A program made the position numbers and the translations under genes. A stretch of 64,000 nt of DNA from Curvibacter gracilis ATCC BAA-807 (lineage in GTDB: Bacteria > Pseudomonadota > Gammaproteobacteria > Burkholderiales > Burkholderiaceae_C), in the NCBI RefSeq assembly GCF_000518645.1, contig NZ_JADZ01000016.1:1-64000 (forward strand). The letters are read 5' to 3'. Below, in pieces: positions 7,635 to 15,494 of the stretch; the first letter of the stretch is position 1, and every line of letters begins with the position of its first letter. The notes beneath the pieces were generated by a model. That model did no database searches. It was not told the DNA's origin and saw only the letters and a program-made list of their open reading frames with translations.

Positions 7635-8435
7635 ATGAAGAGCCGATTCGCCATCCTGGCGTCCATGGTCATGCTGAGCACCGGTTGCTCGTCCATCACC
7701 GGTACCACGGGCCAAAGCGTGTCCTTGCAAACCCGTGACAAGACGGGTGCCGAAGTGCCCGGTGCCGCCTGCGAGCTGACCAACAACAAAGGCAAATGGT
7801 TTGTGACGACCCCGGGCTCGGTCCAGATCCGGCGCTCCAATGACGACATGCTGGTGCAATGCACCAAGACCGGCCACGAAACCGGCCAGGCTTCGGTGGT
7901 GTCAGACACCAAAGGTTCGATGTTCGGCAACATCATCTTCGGCGGCGGCATCGGGGCGGTGATCGACCACAACACGGGCTCGGCGTATGAATACCCCACC
8001 TTGATCCAGGTGGTCATGGGCCTGGTCACCAAGGTGGAAACCCCCAGAACCGGCACACCCGGCTCGGGCAGCATTCCGGCGGATGCCTCGCCCTCTCACC
8101 CACAAACCCTGCCCCAGGCCCAGCCTCAGGCCGCGGTGCAGCCGCAGGCTCAGGTGGCGGCACCCGCTCCGGTGCAGGCCCCAGTCAGCGCAGCGGCAGC
8201 GGCGCCGGCGCCGACACCGTTGCAGCAGGCAGCCCCGGCCACCCCAGTCCAACCGGCGTCTGTGATCGACTTGGCGGCCAAAGCCCCCACGCCCGCAGCC
8301 TACGCCCAGGTCACCGCCAACAACACCCGTGGCGTCGAGGCCCGACTGCTGGAGCTCAAGCGCATGCGCGACGCCAACCTGATCAGCCCCGAGATCTATC
8401 TGGAACGCCAGCGCAGCATTCTGGACGGGCACTGA
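7635..8435 (+). CDS. Lipoprotein with Pro/Ala/Gln-rich linker and SHOCT-like C-terminus
   Basis: 266 residues. Residues 1-19 are a lipoprotein signal ending in the lipobox STGC, so the mature protein is lipid-anchored at C18 or close to it. A globular region (about 20-135) contains CELTNNKGKWFVTTPGSVQIRRS and a glycine-rich hydrophobic stretch (NIIFGGGIGAVID), similar to small uncharacterised Burkholderiales lipoproteins. A low-complexity Pro/Ala/Gln linker follows (about 150-225). The last 30 residues (EARLLELKRMRDANLISPEIYLE) resemble a SHOCT motif, thought to mediate oligomerisation. No enzymatic role is suggested. A GGGAGAG site precedes the ATG; control through the upstream palindrome is plausible. 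Confidence 0.75.
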   Translation: MKSRFAILASMVMLSTGCSSITGTTGQSVSLQTRDKTGAEVPGAACELTNNKGKWFVTTPGSVQIRRSNDDMLVQCTKTGHETGQASVVSDTKGSMFGNIIFGGGIGAVIDHNTGSAYEYPTLIQVVMGLVTKVETPRTGTPGSGSIPADASPSHPQTLPQAQPQAAVQPQAQVAAPAPVQAPVSAAAAAPAPTPLQQAAPATPVQPASVIDLAAKAPTPAAYAQVTANNTRGVEARLLELKRMRDANLISPEIYLERQRSILDGH

Positions 8436-8549
8436 CCGGATCGCTCCACCCGCTCGCGGCTGAAGGCCTGACCCGGCTCGACAGCCGATGAGCGAGTTGT
8501 CCTCAGCCGGGCGCGGAAGGTCGGTGCTGCAGCCAGCCCGGCGGGCCCC

Positions 8550-9518
8550 TCAATCCAGCTTCACATTGGCCTTGACCACGATCTTGGCAAAGCGCTCCTG
8601 CTCGGCCTTGAGAAACTGGCGCGCCGCCTCGGGGGTGCTGGGGTTGATCACGTTGTCCTGCTTGGCCATGGCGGCCTTGACCTCGGGGTCGGCAAAGGCG
8701 ACCACCACGGCTTCATGGATGCGCTTGACCTGGGCGGCCGGCAGCCGGGCGGGGGCCACCACGGCGAACCAGCCCATCACGTCCACCTCCGGAAAGCCCT
8801 GCTCGGCAAAGGTGGGCAGATCGGGCAGCGAGGCCACGCGGCTCTTGCCCAGCACGCCGATGGCGCGCAGGGTGCCGCTCTTGAGTTGGCCCTGCACCGA
8901 GGGCACCGAGGCCACGCCCATCTCCAACTGGCCGGCCATGATGTCGGTGATCATGGGCCCCATGCCTTTGTAGGGCACGTGGCGCACCTCAACGCCCAGG
9001 GCGTCGATGACCATCTCGCCGGCCAGGTGGATGACGGTGCCGTTGCCTGAGGAGGCGTAGTTGTGCTCTTCGGGCTTGATCTTCAGAAAGGCCTGCAGCT
9101 CTTTGGCGTTGCGCGCACTCACCAGCTTGGGGTTGACCACCAGCAAAAAGGGCGAGCCGCCCACCACGCTGATCGGGGTGATGTCGTTGAGGCTGTCGTA
9201 GGGCAGCTTCTTGAACACGCTGGGGTTGACCGCGTGGTTGTTCGAGATCACGGCGATGGTGTTGCCGTCGGGCGCCGCCTTGACCAGGGCCGAGGTGCCG
9301 GTGATGCCGCCGGCGCCGGGCAGGTTCTCGATCACCACGGGCTGGTTCAAGGCCTTGGCCAGGGCCACCTGGGCAGCCCGCACGATGGTGTCCACCCCCG
9401 AGCCCGGGCCCACGGGCAGGATCACCCGCATCGGGGGCGTGTCGGCCCAGGCGGGCGCGGCCAGCATCAGGGCGGCCCCCAGGGCCAGGGCCGCACAGCG
9501 TTTGTGATTGAAGTTCAT
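8550..9518 (-). CDS. Bug-family (TctC-like) periplasmic solute-binding protein
   Basis: 322 residues. The signal peptide ends near APAWA, then comes the Bug core: MRVILPVGPGSGVDTIVRAAQVALAKALNQPVVI at the start of lobe 1, GAGGITGTSALVKAAPDG, and the late DVMGWFAVVAPARLP segment. These proteins bind carboxylates in the periplasm, often for tripartite tricarboxylate transporters; many Burkholderiales members are orphans, and no TctA or TctB is seen here. It is the last gene of a leftward set after the CoA-transferase and HMG-CoA lyase-like genes, so its ligand is probably the acid those enzymes degrade. The CoA-transferase stop is 66 bp upstream. Confidence 0.9.
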   Translation of the reverse strand: MNFNHKRCAALALGAALMLAAPAWADTPPMRVILPVGPGSGVDTIVRAAQVALAKALNQPVVIENLPGAGGITGTSALVKAAPDGNTIAVISNNHAVNPSVFKKLPYDSLNDITPISVVGGSPFLLVVNPKLVSARNAKELQAFLKIKPEEHNYASSGNGTVIHLAGEMVIDALGVEVRHVPYKGMGPMITDIMAGQLEMGVASVPSVQGQLKSGTLRAIGVLGKSRVASLPDLPTFAEQGFPEVDVMGWFAVVAPARLPAAQVKRIHEAVVVAFADPEVKAAMAKQDNVINPSTPEAARQFLKAEQERFAKIVVKANVKLD

Positions 9519-9584
9519 GGCGTTTGTCTCTTTTTTGTCTCTGGTTTGTCTCTGTCTTGGTTTCTTGAAAAAGCAGGCCAGGGT

Positions 9585-10730
9585 TCAGCGTTTCAGGGTG
9601 GCCAGCACCTCCTCGGTGTGCTCGCCCACGCGGGGCAAGGGCCGGCGCACCCCCGGGCGGCGCCCGCCCATCAACAGGGGCAGCAGCACCACCTGGGTGC
9701 TGTCGCCGTCGTCGGTCTGCATGGGCACCAGGCCGCCACTGGCCAGCAGGTGTTCGTCCTGCACCAGTTGATCGGGGCGCACCACCTTGGCATAGGGCAG
9801 GCCGGCGGCCTTGAGGCGGGTGCACAGCTCTTCGATCTCGAATCCGATGGTGCTCTCGGCCAGGCGCGCCAGCAAGTCGGGGCGCACCGCCACCCGCTGG
9901 GCATTGGTGGCCAGGGCCGGGTCGCTGGCCAGGTCAGGGCGGTTCAGCACCTCGCACAGGGTGGTGAACTGCTTGTCGCTGACGGCGCCAATGAACAGTT
10001 GCTCGCCATGGGCCACCTCAAAGGTGTCGTACACGCTCCAGGCCGACACGCGCGAGGGGAACGGTGGCGGCACCTCGCCCGTCATCTGGAACTGCTGCAT
10101 GTGCTGCGAGGCCAGCAGGCAGCAGTTCTCGAACAGGGCGCTCTGGATCTCCTGACCCTGGCCGGTGCGATCGCGTTCGCGCAGCGCAGCCAGCACGCCG
10201 ATGGCCCCGAACATGCCGCCCATGATGTCGTTGACCGAGGTACCGGCGCGCAGCGGGCGGCCCTGGGGGCCGGTCATGTAGGTCAGGCCGGCCATGTTCT
10301 GCACCACCTCGTCCAGCGCCAGCCGGTCTTCATAGGGGCCGGGCAGAAAGCCCTTGTGCGACACATAGATCAGGCGCGGAAACTGGGCCTTCAGCGCCTC
10401 GGCGCCCAGGCCCAGCCGGTCCATCAGGCCGGGGCGGAAGTTCTCCAGCAGCACATCGCTCTGGCCGATCAGCTCTTTGGCGGTGGCCAGGCCTTCGGGC
10501 GTCTGGATGTCGAGCACCACGCTCTTCTTGTTGCGGTTGAAGCTGCGGAAAAAGCCGATGCCCAGGCCGGGCAGCTGGCGTGTCTTGTCGCCGCCCGGGG
10601 GCTCGATCTTGATGACCTCGGCGCCCAGGTCGGCCAGGATCATGCCGCAGGTGGGCCCCATGACCATGTGGGTGAATTCGATGACGCGGATGCCTTCCAG
10701 GGGCAGGCCGGTGCCTTGTTCTGTGTTCAT
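9585..10730 (-). CDS. CaiB/BaiF-family (class III) CoA-transferase
   Basis: 381 residues from the chosen ATG (MNTEQGTGLPLEGIRVIEF); the frame stays open far upstream but that part overlaps the lyase gene. Family features are the N-terminal G-I-R-V-I-E-F, MILADLGAEVIKIEPP, FRSFNRNKKSVVLDI, LLENFRPG and the late RPLPRVGEHTEEVL. The catalytic aspartate expected in this family is probably in RLALDEVVQNMAG. It would move CoA from a donor thioester to a carboxylic acid. The neighbouring HMG-CoA lyase-like gene, 31 bp upstream, suggests the product is then cleaved. Confidence 0.9.
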   Translation of the reverse strand: MNTEQGTGLPLEGIRVIEFTHMVMGPTCGMILADLGAEVIKIEPPGGDKTRQLPGLGIGFFRSFNRNKKSVVLDIQTPEGLATAKELIGQSDVLLENFRPGLMDRLGLGAEALKAQFPRLIYVSHKGFLPGPYEDRLALDEVVQNMAGLTYMTGPQGRPLRAGTSVNDIMGGMFGAIGVLAALRERDRTGQGQEIQSALFENCCLLASQHMQQFQMTGEVPPPFPSRVSAWSVYDTFEVAHGEQLFIGAVSDKQFTTLCEVLNRPDLASDPALATNAQRVAVRPDLLARLAESTIGFEIEELCTRLKAAGLPYAKVVRPDQLVQDEHLLASGGLVPMQTDDGDSTQVVLLPLLMGGRRPGVRRPLPRVGEHTEEVLATLKR

Positions 10731-10761
10731 GTCAGAGGTGCTTCTTTGAAGGATGATGGGC

Positions 10762-11712
10762 TCAGCAGTGCAAGGCGCCTGCGGGGTGAAAGGTCTTGGG
10801 CAGGCCGGCCCGGTGCAGGCTGCCGTGCGTGGCCTCGCCGGCCAGCCAGCCCGTGACCTGGGCCCGCAGGGCCAGCAGTTGGGGCAGGTCGATGCCGGTG
10901 GCCACACCCCCTGCCTCCAGCAAAAAGGCCAGGTCTTCGCTGGCGGCATTGCCGCTGGCGCCGGGCGCGTGCGGGCAGCCGCCGATACCGGCCAGGGAGG
11001 CATCGAAGCGGTTCACGCCCAGCTGCAATGATGCGTACACATTGGCCAGCGCCAGCCCGCGGGTGTCGTGGAAGTGGCCGCACCAGAAGCGCTCACCGGC
11101 CAGGCGCAAGGCCTGTTCGAACAGGCGGCTGACCGAGGCCGGGTCGGCATAGCCCACGGTGTCGGCCAGGCTCACGCGGTCGGCACCGGCATCCAGCAGG
11201 GCCTGCATCAGGCGCAGCACCTCGGAGGGCTTCACCTCGCCTTGCAGGGTGCAGCCAAAGGCCGTGCCCACACCGCCTTCGATCAGGGTCTTGCGGCCCG
11301 AGGCATCGCGGGCGGCGCGGATGCGGCCCAGCTCGGCCACCACCTCATCGGGGGTCTTGCGCAGGTTGGCCAGGCTGTGCGCATGGCTGGCCGACAGGGG
11401 CAGCAGCATCAGGTCGGCGTCACCCGCCAGGGCGGCTTCGGCGCCCCGGAGGTTGGGCACCAGCACCGAGGCGAACAGCCCGGGCAGGGTCTTGGCATGG
11501 GCCAGCAGCTCGGCGGTGTCGGCCAGTTGGGGCAGCAGGCGGGCCGGCACAAAAGAGCCCACCTCGATCTCGCGCAGGCCGGCCGCGTGGGCCTGGTCGA
11601 TCCAGGCGATCTTCTGCGCCGTGGGCAGGACGGTCTGGATGCTTTGCAGGCCGTCGCGCAGGCCGACCTCGCGGATCACCGCGCGGGGGGGAAGGGTGGT
11701 GAGGGGGGGCAT
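10762..11712 (-). CDS. Hydroxymethylglutaryl-CoA lyase-type enzyme (DRE-TIM family)
   Basis: 316 residues from an ATG preceded by GGAG; a TTG 12 codons upstream is possible. The DRE-TIM motif is REVGLRDGLQS near residue 15, with the catalytic Arg and metal-binding Asp. H-F-H-D-T-R-G-L-A gives the metal-binding histidines, and the HMG-CoA lyase signature reads AGIGGCPHAPGASGNAASEDL (20-residue core) with the catalytic cysteine. It should cleave HMG-CoA, or a related 3-hydroxyacyl-CoA, to acetyl-CoA plus a keto acid. It is first of three leftward genes and diverges from a LysR regulator. Confidence 0.9.
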   Translation of the reverse strand: MPPLTTLPPRAVIREVGLRDGLQSIQTVLPTAQKIAWIDQAHAAGLREIEVGSFVPARLLPQLADTAELLAHAKTLPGLFASVLVPNLRGAEAALAGDADLMLLPLSASHAHSLANLRKTPDEVVAELGRIRAARDASGRKTLIEGGVGTAFGCTLQGEVKPSEVLRLMQALLDAGADRVSLADTVGYADPASVSRLFEQALRLAGERFWCGHFHDTRGLALANVYASLQLGVNRFDASLAGIGGCPHAPGASGNAASEDLAFLLEAGGVATGIDLPQLLALRAQVTGWLAGEATHGSLHRAGLPKTFHPAGALHC

Positions 11713-11800
11713 GGGGCTGTCTCCGCGTCTCAAGGACGTGTTTTTCAATGAACAAGAGTTTCTAAAATTCCAAATAAAACATCAAATGAAACGTGGGAAC

Positions 11801-11821
11801 CATTTGGATTCCAAAATGGAA
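11801..11821. promoter_or_regulatory. Candidate LysR binding site before the second lysR gene
   Basis: CCATTT-N8-AAATGG is a perfect inverted repeat just ahead of the lysR ATG, overlapped by TTCCA-AAA-TGGAA at 11809-11821. It lies in the divergent intergenic gap shared with the lyase/CoA-transferase/Bug set. The region is far more A/T-rich than its surroundings. Such a position would suit autorepression by the LysR protein together with activation of the leftward genes. Confidence 0.42.
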
Positions 11822-11826
11822 ACATC

Positions 11827-12753
11827 ATGAGAGACTTGGACCTCAAAACCCTGCGCCTGCTGGTGGCCGTGTGCGACCTGGGCAACATCAAGGACGCAGC
11901 GGCCCAAGAGCTGATCGAGCCCTCGGCCATCAGCAAACGCATCACCCAGCTCGAAGACGCCCTGGGCCTGCAGGTGCTGGTGCGCGGGCGGCGCGGCACC
12001 GAGCCCACACCAGCCGGGCAGGTGCTGCTGGAGCACGCCCGCACGGTGCTGTTCACGATGGAGAAGATCGAGGCCGACATGGCCGGCTTCAAAGGGGGCA
12101 TCCAGGGCCATGTGCGGGTGGTGGCCAGCGCCTCGGCGATTGCCGAATCGCTGCTGGACGATCTGGCCGCCTTCATGCGCGAGCCCCGGCACCAGAACAT
12201 CCAGGTCGACATCGAAGAGCGGGTCTCCAAAGACATCGTGGGCCTGGTGCGCGACGGGGTGGTGTCGCTCGGTGTGTGCTGGAGCCAGATCGACCTGGGC
12301 GGGCTGGAAAGCCGGCCCTACCGCCACGACGAGCTGGTGCTGGCCGTGCCGGTGGGCCACCCGCTGGCCGGGCAGCCAGCCCTGCACTTTGAAGACACGC
12401 TGGATTTCGAGCACGTGGGCCTGCCGCCGTCCACGGCGGTCTACACCCTGCTGCACCGCTGCGCGCTCAAGGCGGGCAAGCCCCTGAGCTACCGGGCGGT
12501 GGTGTCCAACTTCGACGCGGCCTTCCGGGTGGTCGGTGCCGGCCTGGGGGTGAGCGTGGTGCCGCTGGAGATCAGCCGCCTGCACACCGCGGCCGGGCGC
12601 ATCCAGACCGTGGCCCTGCTGGATGACTGGGCACACCGCACTTTTTCGATCTGCTTTCGGCGCCAGCAGGCGCTGACGCCGGCCGCACAGCGCCTGCTGG
12701 CCTATCTGGAAGAGCGGGCCGCAACAGCCCCCGCGCCCCCGGCCGCAGGCTGA
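11827..12753 (+). CDS. LysR-family transcriptional regulator of the adjacent catabolic genes
   Basis: 308 residues. The winged helix-turn-helix occupies residues 5-65 (LDLKTLRLLVAVCDLGNIKDAAA onward, with PSAISKRITQLEDALGLQVLVR). The effector domain follows and contains VSVVPLEISRL near the end, typical of the family. It diverges from the HMG-CoA lyase/CoA-transferase/Bug genes and shares a 114-bp A/T-rich promoter gap with inverted repeats, so it is likely their regulator. The C-terminus ends in a short Pro/Ala tail. It is convergent with the arginase gene, 9 bp apart. Confidence 0.88.
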   Translation: MRDLDLKTLRLLVAVCDLGNIKDAAAQELIEPSAISKRITQLEDALGLQVLVRGRRGTEPTPAGQVLLEHARTVLFTMEKIEADMAGFKGGIQGHVRVVASASAIAESLLDDLAAFMREPRHQNIQVDIEERVSKDIVGLVRDGVVSLGVCWSQIDLGGLESRPYRHDELVLAVPVGHPLAGQPALHFEDTLDFEHVGLPPSTAVYTLLHRCALKAGKPLSYRAVVSNFDAAFRVVGAGLGVSVVPLEISRLHTAAGRIQTVALLDDWAHRTFSICFRRQQALTPAAQRLLAYLEERAATAPAPPAAG

Positions 12754-12762
12754 GCGCCCAGC

Positions 12763-13695
12763 TCAGCGCAGCAACACCGACTTGCCCAGCAGGCTTTCGA
12801 TCATGGCCACCAGGCACTCGGCGGTCTGGTTGCGCACATCGCAGGCGGGGTTGAGCTCGACCACATCAAGCGAGCCCAGCCGGCCGGTGTCGGCCACCAT
12901 CTCCATGCACAGCTGGGCCTCACGGTAGCCCGGGCCGCCGGGCACGGCGGTGCCCACGCCCGGGGCGATGTCAGGGTCCAGAAAATCGGCGTCCAGGCTC
13001 ACGTGCAGATGGGTGTGTTCGTCCAGCCCGGCCAGGGCCCGGCGCAGGGTCTCGGCCATGCCGTGTTCATCGATGAAGCGCATGTCGTAGGCCTCGATGC
13101 CCAGCTGGCGCAGTTCGAGCTTTTCGGCCGGGTCCACGCTGCGCAGGCCGATCTGGCGCAGCTCGGCGGGCTGCAGGGCGGGCGGCGGGCCGCCCAGGGT
13201 GGTCAAGGCCTCGGGGCCCAGGCCGCACAGGCAGGACACGGGCATGCCGTGCAGATTGCCGCTGGGCGTGGTTTCGCCCACGTTGACGTCGGCATGGGCG
13301 TCCAGCCACAGCACGCGCAGGCGCTGGCCCTGCTCGCGGCAGTGCCGGGCCACAGCGCTGATCGAGCCGATGGCCACGCTGTGGTCGCCGCCCAGCAGCA
13401 CCGGCAGTTGCCCGGCGCGCAGGCTGGCCAGGGTGGCCTGGTGCACGCTGCGGTTCCAGGCGATCACCTCGTCCAGATGCCGGTAGCCCGCCTGCACCGG
13501 ACCCAGCGGGTTGGCCGGCCCGCACAGGTCACCGGCATCCAGCACCGTCCGCCCCAGGCCTTGCAGCGCCGCCGCCAGGCCCGCCACCCGCAAGGCCTCG
13601 GGGCCCATCGAGGCGCCCCGGCGGCTGGCGCCCACATCGGTGGGGGCGCCGATCAGGCAGATGGGAGAGAGGCCGGTGGCGGTGGACGGTTTCAT
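12763..13695 (-). CDS. rocF: Arginase
   Basis: 310 residues, the usual arginase length. The three Mn-binding motifs are present: GGDHS, DAHADVN and [16 protein letters not shown], together with the family's N-terminal [26 protein letters not shown]. The enzyme hydrolyses arginine to ornithine and urea in the cytoplasm. The start was chosen because AGGAG stands 6 bases before the ATG; the longer upstream frame lacks family similarity. The ureohydrolase family also contains agmatinase, but the N-terminal pattern and [16 protein letters not shown] favour arginase. No ornithine-metabolism partner lies next to it. Confidence 0.9.
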   Translation of the reverse strand: MKPSTATGLSPICLIGAPTDVGASRRGASMGPEALRVAGLAAALQGLGRTVLDAGDLCGPANPLGPVQAGYRHLDEVIAWNRSVHQATLASLRAGQLPVLLGGDHSVAIGSISAVARHCREQGQRLRVLWLDAHADVNVGETTPSGNLHGMPVSCLCGLGPEALTTLGGPPPALQPAELRQIGLRSVDPAEKLELRQLGIEAYDMRFIDEHGMAETLRRALAGLDEHTHLHVSLDADFLDPDIAPGVGTAVPGGPGYREAQLCMEMVADTGRLGSLDVVELNPACDVRNQTAECLVAMIESLLGKSVLLR

Positions 13696-13752
13696 GCAGG
13701 GCTCCTGGAGCGGCCAGCCCACTATACAAAGCCTGCGGCCCGCAAACACAAA

Positions 13753-13771
13753 GAGCGCCACCTGGGCGCTC
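13753..13771 (-). terminator. Probable intrinsic terminator after aroG
   Basis: Read on the minus strand, GAGCGCC and GGCGCTC form a perfect 7-bp stem with a 5-base loop, followed by TTTG. It begins 22 bp after the aroG stop and lies between aroG and the arginase start. The T-run is short, so termination efficiency is uncertain. Confidence 0.55.
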
Positions 13772-13793
13772 CTTCAAAAGCCCTTGACGGGGC

Positions 13794-14918
13794 TCAGGCC
13801 TTGCGGGCGCGGCGGGCCTTGACGGCCTCAGACAGCACGGCCAGCACGTCGGCCGAGTCGTCCCAGCCCAGGCAGGCGTCGGTGATGCTCTTGCCGTATT
13901 CCAGGTCAGCGACCTGGTCCTTGCCCGGGGTGAACTTCTGGGCGCCGGCATGCAGGTGGCTTTCCACCATCAGGCCGAACACCTGGTGCGAGCCGCCTTC
14001 GATCTGGGTGGCGATGTCGCGGGCCACGTCGATCTGACGCTGGTGCTGCTTGCTGCTGTTGGCATGGCTGCAGTCCACCATCAGGGTGGCGGGCAGCTTG
14101 GAAGCCTCGAGCTCCTTGCAGGCAGCGGCCACGCTGTCGGCGTCGTAGTTGGGGGTCTTGCCGCCACGCAGGATCACGTGGCAGTCCTTGTTGCCCTGGG
14201 TCTGCACGATGGCGACCTGGCCGTTCTTGTGCACCGACAGGAAGTGGTGGCCGCGGGCCGCCGCCTGGATGGCGTCGGTGGCGATGCGGATATTGCCGTC
14301 GGTGCCGTTCTTGAAGCCGATCGGGGCCGAGATGCCCGAGGCCAGTTCGCGGTGCACCTGGCTTTCGGTGGTGCGGGCACCGATGGCGCCCCAGCTGATC
14401 AGGTCGCCGATGTACTGGGGCGAGATCACGTCGAGGAACTCGCTGCCGGCCGGCAGGCCCAGGCGGTTGATCTCGATCAGCAGCTGGCGGGCAATGCGCA
14501 GGCCTTCGTCGATGCGGTAGCTCTCATCGAGGTAGGGGTCGTTGATCAGGCCCTTCCAGCCGACGGTGGTGCGGGGCTTCTCGAAGTAGACGCGCATCAC
14601 GATCTCGAGCGTGTCGGCGTATTTTTCGCGCTCGACCTTGAGGCGGCGGGCGTATTCAACCGCGGCGGCCGGGTCGTGGATGGAGCAGGGGCCGATCACC
14701 ACCAGCAGGCGGTCGTCCTTGCCGGCCATGATGTTGTGGATGTTGTGGCGGGTTTCGGTGATCAGCGACTCGACCTGCGTGCCGTGGATGGGGAAGAAGC
14801 GGATCAGATGTTCGGGAGGCGGAAGCACGGTGATGTCCTTGATGCGTTTGTCGTCGGTCTGGCTGGTCTTGTCGACATTCGCGTACCAGGCATCGGCCTT
14901 GGTGCTGGGCTTGTTCAT
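13794..14918 (-). CDS. aroG: 3-deoxy-7-phosphoheptulonate (DAHP) synthase, class I
   Basis: 374 residues, close to the E. coli AroF/G/H enzymes (350-360). Clear motifs are VVIGPCSIHDPAAAVEYARRL, RVYFEKPRTTVGWKGLINDP, LPAGSEFLDVISPQY, GFKNGTDGN, HVILRGG and VDCSHANSSK. It condenses phosphoenolpyruvate and erythrose-4-phosphate, the first step of the shikimate pathway. Which aromatic amino acid inhibits it cannot be read. AAGGAG lies before the ATG. Upstream there is an attenuator whose leader peptide is packed with Phe, Tyr and Trp codons, so expression should rise when charged aromatic tRNAs run low. Confidence 0.96.
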   Translation of the reverse strand: MNKPSTKADAWYANVDKTSQTDDKRIKDITVLPPPEHLIRFFPIHGTQVESLITETRHNIHNIMAGKDDRLLVVIGPCSIHDPAAAVEYARRLKVEREKYADTLEIVMRVYFEKPRTTVGWKGLINDPYLDESYRIDEGLRIARQLLIEINRLGLPAGSEFLDVISPQYIGDLISWGAIGARTTESQVHRELASGISAPIGFKNGTDGNIRIATDAIQAAARGHHFLSVHKNGQVAIVQTQGNKDCHVILRGGKTPNYDADSVAAACKELEASKLPATLMVDCSHANSSKQHQRQIDVARDIATQIEGGSHQVFGLMVESHLHAGAQKFTPGKDQVADLEYGKSITDACLGWDDSADVLAVLSEAVKARRARKA

Positions 14919-14971
14919 GGTGGGGCTCCTTTGGATTTGAAACAGGTTGGAATCAGTTTTCGGTCGGGCAG

Positions 14972-15005
14972 AAAAAAACCGCCGGGCTTTTCAGCTTCGG
15001 CGGTT
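14972..15005 (-). terminator. Attenuator terminator in the aroG leader
   Basis: On the transcript strand, AACCGCCG (complement of 14998-15005) pairs with CGGCGGTT (complement of 14977-14984) in a perfect 8-bp stem, extended by an inner GCT-GAAA-AGC hairpin and followed by a run of seven T. It is a strong intrinsic terminator lying between the leader peptide and the aroG ATG, so it can only act on aroG itself. CCCCGGCGGA inside the leader ORF (15046-15055) repeats the 3' arm and could pair with the 5' arm instead, giving a candidate antiterminator. Confidence 0.85.
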
Positions 15006-15027
15006 CCTGGGAGGGGTGTTCGGGTGC

Positions 15028-15099
15028 TTACGCGCTCGCCTCTCGTCCGCCGGGGACAGAGAACCAAAAGTAAAAATAAAAGGCTGCGCGAACTTGCAT
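15028..15099 (-). CDS. Aromatic-rich leader peptide controlling aroG
   Basis: A 23-codon ORF ending in TAA, 23 bases before the attenuator hairpin. Residues 7-13 read FYFYFWF: four Phe, two Tyr and one Trp in a row. Such runs of regulatory codons are the hallmark of trp-type attenuation leaders. A ribosome stalled here for lack of charged tRNA-Phe/Tyr/Trp would favour the alternative pairing with the terminator's 5' arm; a ribosome reaching the stop would favour termination. No clear Shine-Dalgarno precedes the ATG, which is a weakness. A possible extended -10 (TGCTAAAT) lies just upstream and could give an almost leaderless start, but no good -35 was found. Confidence 0.75.
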   Translation of the reverse strand: MQVRAAFYFYFWFSVPGGREASA

Positions 15100-15113
15100 G
15101 GCAGGCAATTTAG

Positions 15114-15494
15114 CACAGCAAGCGCCCCAATTGCCGTCTGTCGCCCCCACACCACATCGGTTTTTTTGCGCGATAGGCACCTCCAGCGTGCGCAAAGCGC
15201 GCAAATGGCGCGTGGAAAAGGCATTTTTGCCTCAAAAATAAGCAAAAACGCCGCTAAAACAGCTTTTGGGCAGCACCACAAAAAATTTGCTTTTTTCTGT
15301 AGCGAGGGGGCTGGACGGTACCCACGACCACTCATCACCCCTTCAAGGGCGTGTCAAGGCTGAGCGGAACCACGTGCCCAGCGCACCCTTGCGCGCCCCA
15401 GCCCGACCGCCCGACCGGACACCGGCCCCATGCCGCTGCAGCAGCCGTGACATGCCCCAAAAAATGGGTTTTCACCTTGCTGAAGGGATGCAAC
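15114..15494. other. Intergenic region between the aroG leader and the PQQ dehydrogenase
   Basis: About 380 bp without a supported gene. It is richer in A/T than its surroundings and contains a small hairpin AGGCA-TTTT-TGCCT (15219-15232), which read on the minus strand is followed by TTTT and could shield the aroG leader from read-through. The aroG promoter should lie at the left end and the dehydrogenase promoter at the right, but I could not assign convincing hexamers to either. Confidence 0.4.

Noticed and set aside
9063-10856. A 597-codon plus-strand frame opposite the Bug and CoA-transferase genes
   Set aside because: Low-complexity Gly/His/Gln translation without family signal, antisense to two clear genes.
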